Below, in pieces: positions 41,141 to 44,718 of a DNA stretch of 44,718 bases. The translations under genes and the position numbers were made by a program. Each line of letters begins with the position of its first letter. Position 1 is the first letter of the stretch. The notes under the pieces are model-generated. The model was not told where the DNA came from. It saw nothing but the letters and a program-made list of their open reading frames with translations, and searched no databases. The stretch comes from JBCDAP01 sp038747915. GTDB taxonomy: Bacteria > Planctomycetota > Phycisphaerae > Phycisphaerales > UBA1924. Location: the NCBI GenBank assembly GCA_038747915.1, contig JBCDJJ010000023.1:1-44718 (forward strand), read 5' to 3'.

Positions 41141-41233
41141 GCCTCGTCGTCCTCCCCGTACGAACCCTTCTCTGGGTTTCTTGCGTTCTTTTCGTTCGAT
41201 ATCGGCCCGCCACACCCCAACCGGAGACCACCG

Positions 41234-42037
41234 ATGACCCGACCGACTCACCTGCTCGCTGGCGTCGCTCTGACGGCCCTGGCGCTGCCTGCTTTGGCTC
41301 CGCCCGTCGCGCAGGACACCGAGCCGGCTGATGCGCCCGCGGACGTTGCGGTCACGGACATGCCCACGGATCTCGCCGAGGTGCGCGATGCGCTCTCGGA
41401 GGCGTGGGACAAGCTCGAGAGCTACACCGCCGATCTTGCCTTCACGATCGTGCCGCCCACGGGTCAGCCGCCCCAGTCGCTCACAGGGTCGATCACGGCC
41501 AAGATCATGAACGGCGACTCCAACGTGATGCGGACCCATATGGAAATGGGCGGCGTCGTCTCGATGGGGCCCATCTCGGCGACCATCAGCCGTGAGAACC
41601 TCTTCGACGGTGAGTTCATCTACTCACTCGAGACGATCGAGGCCCCGGTCCTGCCCGAACCGCAGGTGAAGGCCGAGAAGTCGCGCCCCGAGCCCGACAA
41701 GAAGATGGATGCGCGGTCGGTGTTCGATGCCATGCTGAGCGAGTACGTGGTCGAGCGACTCGACGACGAGAGCGGCGATGGCATGGAGTTCTTCGTCCTC
41801 AAGGCAACGCCGAAGCCCGGCTCGCAGGCGATGCAAGCCGGCTTGGAGGGTGATCAAATCGTCTACTTCGACCAGGCGACCGGTGTCGTTACCCGCATGC
41901 AAACACAGAGCGCCACGGGCTCACTCCAGTTCGAGATGAAGCTCCACAACATCGAGACCAACGTCGACGTCGATGAGTCAATCTTTGTCTTCGAGGTTCC
42001 GGACGGTGTTGAGGTCGTCGATCGCACAGCGGGCTAG
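41234..42037 (+). CDS. Secreted LolA/DUF2092-like protein
   Basis: A 267-residue exported protein with signal 'HLLAGVALTALALPALAPP'. After a short acidic linker comes a domain starting 'LAEVRDALSEAWDKLESYTADLAFTI', followed by alternating beta-strands ('GSITAKIM', 'FIYSLETIEAP', 'QIVYFDQATGVVTRMQTQ', 'IFVFEVPDGVEVV'). This half-barrel plan, with 'DQATGVVTRM' and 'P-x-GVEVVD' near the end, is typical of LolA/LolB and DUF2092 lipoprotein-carrier-like proteins. A function in outer-membrane lipoprotein or lipid handling is inferred from fold only. Start ATG 41234 lies in a sequence ending 'ACCGGAGACCACCG', with GGAG 8 nt upstream. Confidence 0.8.
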   Translation: MTRPTHLLAGVALTALALPALAPPVAQDTEPADAPADVAVTDMPTDLAEVRDALSEAWDKLESYTADLAFTIVPPTGQPPQSLTGSITAKIMNGDSNVMRTHMEMGGVVSMGPISATISRENLFDGEFIYSLETIEAPVLPEPQVKAEKSRPEPDKKMDARSVFDAMLSEYVVERLDDESGDGMEFFVLKATPKPGSQAMQAGLEGDQIVYFDQATGVVTRMQTQSATGSLQFEMKLHNIETNVDVDESIFVFEVPDGVEVVDRTAG

Positions 42038-42043
42038 TGCGTT

Positions 42044-42192
42044 CTAAGTCAATTCGTCGCGGGTGCCACTGGTGGCTTGCCCACCAGTGCGAGCGCCAAA
42101 GCCCTTGAACACTGGCGGGAAAGCCGCCAGTGGCACCCAAGCCCCGGAGTCGGTCGATCCACCGCTGAGACCGGCGAGACGAGTTGACTTGG
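42044..42192. repeat. Paired inverted palindromic repeat (BIME/REP-like) inside an outer inverted repeat
   Basis: Two hairpins: CACTGGTGG-CTTGC-CCACCAGTG (42067-42089) and CACTGGCGG-GAAAG-CCGCCAGTG (42110-42132). The first 29-bp block (42061-42089) read in reverse complement matches 42110-42138 at 26 of 29 positions, so they are inverted copies 20 nt apart. Two of the three differences are a compensatory pair (T-A versus C-G) within the stem. Outside lies a 15-bp inverted repeat, 42044-42058 and 42178-42192, whose only deviations are two G-U wobbles on the plus strand. Located between the LolA-like gene and rpmA, in the 313-nt gap. Confidence 0.75.
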
Positions 42193-42249
42193 TCTGCTTT
42201 AACGCCACGGAGACCGTCGCGCCCCAGGCCGACAACCCAGACCAACTTC

Positions 42250-42279
42250 AAGGGCCGTTGGTCGATGCCAACGGCCTTT
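42250..42279 (+). terminator. Hairpin terminator between convergent genes
   Basis: AAGGGCCGTTGG (42250-42261) pairs with CCAACGGCCTTT (42268-42279) over 12 bp with one G-U wobble on the plus strand and a 6-nt loop, ending in TTTC. On the minus strand the same position is an A-C mismatch, so it fits best as the end of the plus-strand LolA-like transcript, though it may also help end the rpmA transcript. Confidence 0.55.
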
Positions 42280-42350
42280 CATGTGCTTTGATCGAATACT
42301 GTTTGAATCGAATACTGGTAGCAACCGCGAGCGTGGCACGCTTCGCGGTC

Positions 42351-42635
42351 TCAGGCCGCAGCGAAGCCGAGATGCTTCGGCGTCTGGATGCCCGTGTCAG
42401 CCGGCTTGACGTGTACGCGGCGGCCACGCCAGACCACCTCGCCATCGGTGAGTGCGAAGAGCGTGTCGTCCTTGCCGCGGCCCACCATGAAGCCCGGCTG
42501 CCACTTGGTGCCGCACTGACGAACGATGATGTTGCCCGAGCGGGCGATCTCACCGGCGTAGAGCTTCACACCGCGGTACTGCGGGTTGGAGTCGCGACCG
42601 TTCTTGGTCGAGCCCTGTCCCTTTTTGTGAGCCAT
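42351..42635 (-). CDS. rpmA: Ribosomal protein bL27
   Basis: A 94-residue large-subunit ribosomal protein, located near the peptidyl-transferase centre. The sequence starts 'MAHKKGQGSTKNGRDSNPQY' and contains 'GEIARSGNIIVRQCGTKW' and 'GFMVGRGKDDTLFALTDG', all family hallmarks, with a C-terminal extension 'DTGIQTPKHLGFAAA'. In most bacteria rpmA directly follows rplU (bL21) in one operon; here the upstream gene on the same strand is an unrelated secreted/membrane hypothetical and no rplU is in the window. The N-terminus begins directly with the MAHKKG form, with no cleavable extension as in Firmicutes. Confidence 0.97.
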   Translation of the reverse strand: MAHKKGQGSTKNGRDSNPQYRGVKLYAGEIARSGNIIVRQCGTKWQPGFMVGRGKDDTLFALTDGEVVWRGRRVHVKPADTGIQTPKHLGFAAA

Positions 42636-42724
42636 TGCGCGGTCTCCGATGCGGCGTGTGAGGATCGTTGCGGGCGGAGAGGGTAGCCGCCGCGATCCAC
42701 CGGGTCCAGCGGTGGGACGATCGG

Positions 42725-43381
42725 TCAGCGCATGACCCACCGGACGACCGTGCGCTCGAGTGCCGATTCGTCCTGCGGCTGAATCTCGCCCGGCGTGATG
42801 TGACGCAGCATGAGGGTCTTGCGGAGTGTGACCTCCTCGCCAGTGTCGGGACGGAGCACGCGACGCGTCTCTCCAGAGAAGCCGGAGAGGAAGATGGTGA
42901 CCTCGTCGACATCGAGGTCCTCGAAGGGCCACGTGGCGATGCCCTGACGACCATGCTCCTCGCCCTGCAGCAGCCGGCCCTGGATGCCAATCTCGCTCTT
43001 GAGCTCTTCGTCGCCGAGATAGTTCAGAAAATGTTCGGTAGCTGCGAGCGGCACGCCGCGTCCGGCGCGCACCAGAGCGCCCTCATCGGTTGCGAGTTCG
43101 AACCACGGGGCAAAGAAGAGATCCTCACCGGAGTTGTTGACCACCTCGTAGGTGAACACCGCGAACGACTGCGGGCCATCGTCTCCGAGGTCGACCGTGA
43201 GGACCCTCAGCGGGCCGGGACGGATGTCGAGCTCCCAGCGTTCGGGCACCGGCTCCGGTTCGGGCGCCGCCACCGCGACACCCACCGGGATGGATGTACC
43301 AAGACCGATCAGACCACCAAGGATGAGCAACAGACCGGCAAGCCTTGTGACACCGGATCGTTGGCGAAGAGCATGCAGCAC
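42725..43381 (-). CDS. Secreted or membrane-anchored hypothetical protein, 218 aa
   Basis: A 218-residue protein with an N-terminal hydrophobic segment 'LAGLLLILGGLIGLGTSIPV' ending at 'VAVAAPEPEP', either a signal peptide or an anchor. The mature part is beta-rich ('RVLTVDLGDDG', 'SFAVFTYEVVNNSGEDLFF', 'EVTIFLSGFSGETRRVLR') and looks like an immunoglobulin-like or 'conserved secreted' domain with acidic loops. No family recognised. GTG 43381 is the likely start (GAGAGGA about 8 nt upstream); upstream in-frame sequence has no signal and poor coding character. It is 89 nt upstream of rpmA on the same strand, so co-transcription is possible, though functionally odd. Confidence 0.7.
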   Translation of the reverse strand: MLHALRQRSGVTRLAGLLLILGGLIGLGTSIPVGVAVAAPEPEPVPERWELDIRPGPLRVLTVDLGDDGPQSFAVFTYEVVNNSGEDLFFAPWFELATDEGALVRAGRGVPLAATEHFLNYLGDEELKSEIGIQGRLLQGEEHGRQGIATWPFEDLDVDEVTIFLSGFSGETRRVLRPDTGEEVTLRKTLMLRHITPGEIQPQDESALERTVVRWVMR

Positions 43382-43470
43382 GGCGGGAATCCTCTCGGTG
43401 GAGGGCGGGAGAGCTATCGTAGCGTGACGCGCCGGTGTGACGATGTCACCGAGCGACTGACGCGCGACCG

Positions 43471-44469
43471 ATGTTTGGGGCCCGGTTGACGACGACCTCG
43501 ACCAACATGCTCCCTTTGGACTCGGGCACCGGCCCGATCCTCCGCCGTGCCACCGGTCGGCTGCTGCCACGGGCCGCCCAGTGCCTCGTCGCCGCAACCG
43601 CGGGTGCTGATCCGAGTGGAGGTCGGCGGTTTCTCGAGGCTGCCAGTGCCCACAGCATTGATCTGCGGACGTTCTGGGTGAGCGTGGATCGGAAACCGGT
43701 CGACGATGTGCCCAGCGTTCGCCAGGCGGTGCTCGCGGTGCCGGGAGCAGGCCGGACGGCGGTGCTGTTCACCTCTCAGCCGAGCGAGGCAGGGGCGCGG
43801 GCCGAGCTGGCACGGGTGATCGAGCGGGCCTGCGAGGACCTAGAGCAGGCAGTGCTAGCCCAGGTGCTGCTCTCGCCGAGCGAAGAGGGCGCGGCTCCAT
43901 CATTCGACGAGGCGGGGTTTGAGCGGGTGGCGAGGCTGGCATACCTCCGCCGCCCGACACCGATGACCGGCCAGTTTCGGGCCCCGGCTGCGGACTCGTG
44001 GCCGGATGCGGTCCGTGTCGAGCGCGGGGTCGAGACGACAGATGACGAGTGGCTCATCGCGCTCGACCGGACGTACGACGGGACGCTCGACTGTCCCCGC
44101 CTGTGCGGGCTCCGCGACACGGCAGATGTCCTGATCAGCCATCGGGCCGCGGGGACGCACAGCTCTGACCTGTGGTGGATGATCCGGGTCAACGGTGAGC
44201 CTCACGGCGTGATGATCTTCGCCCCCAACACCGATCAGAGTTCGATCGAGCTGGTGTACGTCGGCCTGAGCCCTCGGCTGCGCGGGTGCGGGCTCGGCGA
44301 TGCATTGATGTGCGAGGGACTCGCGGCGCTGGCGTCGCGGCCGGAGGCCTCGATCAGCTGCGCGGTGGACCTCGAGAATGTGCCGGCGCGGCGTCTATAC
44401 GAGCGTTTCGGCTTTGTCGAGTTCGGGCGCCGGCTGGCGATGGTCCGCCGGCTCGGTGGTGTGCGCTAG
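43471..44469 (+). CDS. GNAT-family N-acetyltransferase
   Basis: A 332-residue acetyltransferase. The acetyl-CoA-binding motif A is 'VGLSPRLRGCGLGDALMCEG' near residues 270-289 (R-G-x-G-L-G pattern), preceded by 'GVMIFAPNTDQSSIELVYV' (strand beta-4) and followed by 'VDLENVPARRLYERFGFVEF', the standard motif B with the conserved Tyr and Phe of the GNAT fold. The first ~150 residues are a degenerate second GNAT-like lobe ('TAVLFTSQPSEAGARAELAR' region), suggesting a tandem-GNAT architecture like mycothiol synthase; substrate unknown. ATG 43471 is used. Stand-alone, divergent from the preceding hypothetical gene. Confidence 0.85.
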   Translation: MFGARLTTTSTNMLPLDSGTGPILRRATGRLLPRAAQCLVAATAGADPSGGRRFLEAASAHSIDLRTFWVSVDRKPVDDVPSVRQAVLAVPGAGRTAVLFTSQPSEAGARAELARVIERACEDLEQAVLAQVLLSPSEEGAAPSFDEAGFERVARLAYLRRPTPMTGQFRAPAADSWPDAVRVERGVETTDDEWLIALDRTYDGTLDCPRLCGLRDTADVLISHRAAGTHSSDLWWMIRVNGEPHGVMIFAPNTDQSSIELVYVGLSPRLRGCGLGDALMCEGLAALASRPEASISCAVDLENVPARRLYERFGFVEFGRRLAMVRRLGGVR

Positions 44470-44718
44470 GTCGCAACTTCAGCGTTTACCCAGACATCCC
44501 GTGCCTCCTCAAGTTGTCCACCATTGATTCTTGAGACCTGTGCAGAGCTTTTTTTTCCGATGCGTAAGCCGTGTGCTGACTCGGCGATAGGGGGATGTGG
44601 ACAGTGCAGGACCGAGGAAGTGACGTGGTGTGGGGAGTGGTTTTCACTAGGTTGGTTCGACCGGCTACGGATTGGCCGGGTCCCGATCGCTCGCCGCGGA
44701 GCAGCGGCGAGCGAATAC
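44470..44718. other. 3' flank, incomplete intergenic region
   Basis: No gene is visible up to the window edge. It contains a T8 run (44549-44556) preceded by a weak 6-bp stem (CTCAAG/CTTGAG), perhaps a poor terminator for the GNAT gene, and a perfect 11-bp hairpin TCGCTCGCCGC/GCGGCGAGCGA (44687-44714, 6-nt loop) near the end with no T-tract visible. The intergenic region continues beyond the window. Confidence 0.4.

Noticed and set aside
44510..44610. DnaA-box-like sites TTGTCCACC (44514) and CTGTCCACA (44596-44604, minus strand)
   Set aside because: Only two imperfect matches, no AT-rich unwinding region and no dnaA or dnaN visible; not enough for an origin.
44645..44680. GGTTCGACC resembling a tRNA T-loop
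   Set aside because: No acceptor stem, anticodon arm or D-arm can be built around it.

Overview
The window is one contiguous stretch of a high-GC bacterial chromosome (roughly two-thirds G+C by eye), most likely from a planctomycete of the Phycisphaerae type. The pointers are a secreted protein with repeated 'GACC' cysteine modules and two C-terminal dockerin-like modules of the form CP-x-DFDGD-x-VDADDFL, an operon of hugely enlarged pseudopilins, and a 'planctomycete-style' set of secreted hypothetical proteins. These are family-level impressions; no 16S or other phylogenetic marker was compared. No rRNA, tRNA, CRISPR array, insertion sequence or prophage was recognised.

Layout. 1-6.1 kb: the end of an unidentified gene, thymidylate kinase (tmk), a PhyH-type dioxygenase, and a trehalose module (otsA, then a trehalose-6-phosphate phosphatase fused to a GH15 glycosidase). 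6.1-10.2 kb: an accessory-looking region with AT-rich intergenic DNA, holding a Tat-exported papain-like protease, a small conserved-looking hypothetical protein, and an unusual fusion of a trypsin-like protease with an EEP-type (DNase I-like) nuclease/phosphatase. 10.2-14.4 kb: a peroxiredoxin-like/membrane protein pair and the large secreted dockerin-type protein. 14.4-19.7 kb, minus strand: uvrA, an HtrA-like protease and panB.

19.9-32.7 kb, minus strand, is the most striking part: four overlapping or closely spaced genes in the order H-I-J-K of type II secretion minor pseudopilins. Each has a recognisable N-terminal pilin helix, but the proteins are 465, 389, 731 and 2685 residues long, about two to eight times the normal sizes. 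The K-like protein lacks Glu+5, as true GspK does, and carries a calcium-type D-x-D-x-DG repeat block near its C-terminus. An inositol-monophosphatase-like gene lies just upstream.

33.6-44.7 kb: an intergenic region with a well-formed minus-strand terminator that matches no annotated gene (a possible small RNA); a secreted protein with a CX4CH haem-type motif; a coiled-coil lipoprotein; a secreted coiled-coil ClpP-like protease; coaE; rho; a LolA-like secreted protein; a paired palindromic repeat with compensatory base changes; rpmA; a membrane-anchored or secreted hypothetical; and a GNAT acetyltransferase. Housekeeping genes (tmk, uvrA, panB, coaE, rho, rpmA) are scattered among lineage-specific secreted proteins.
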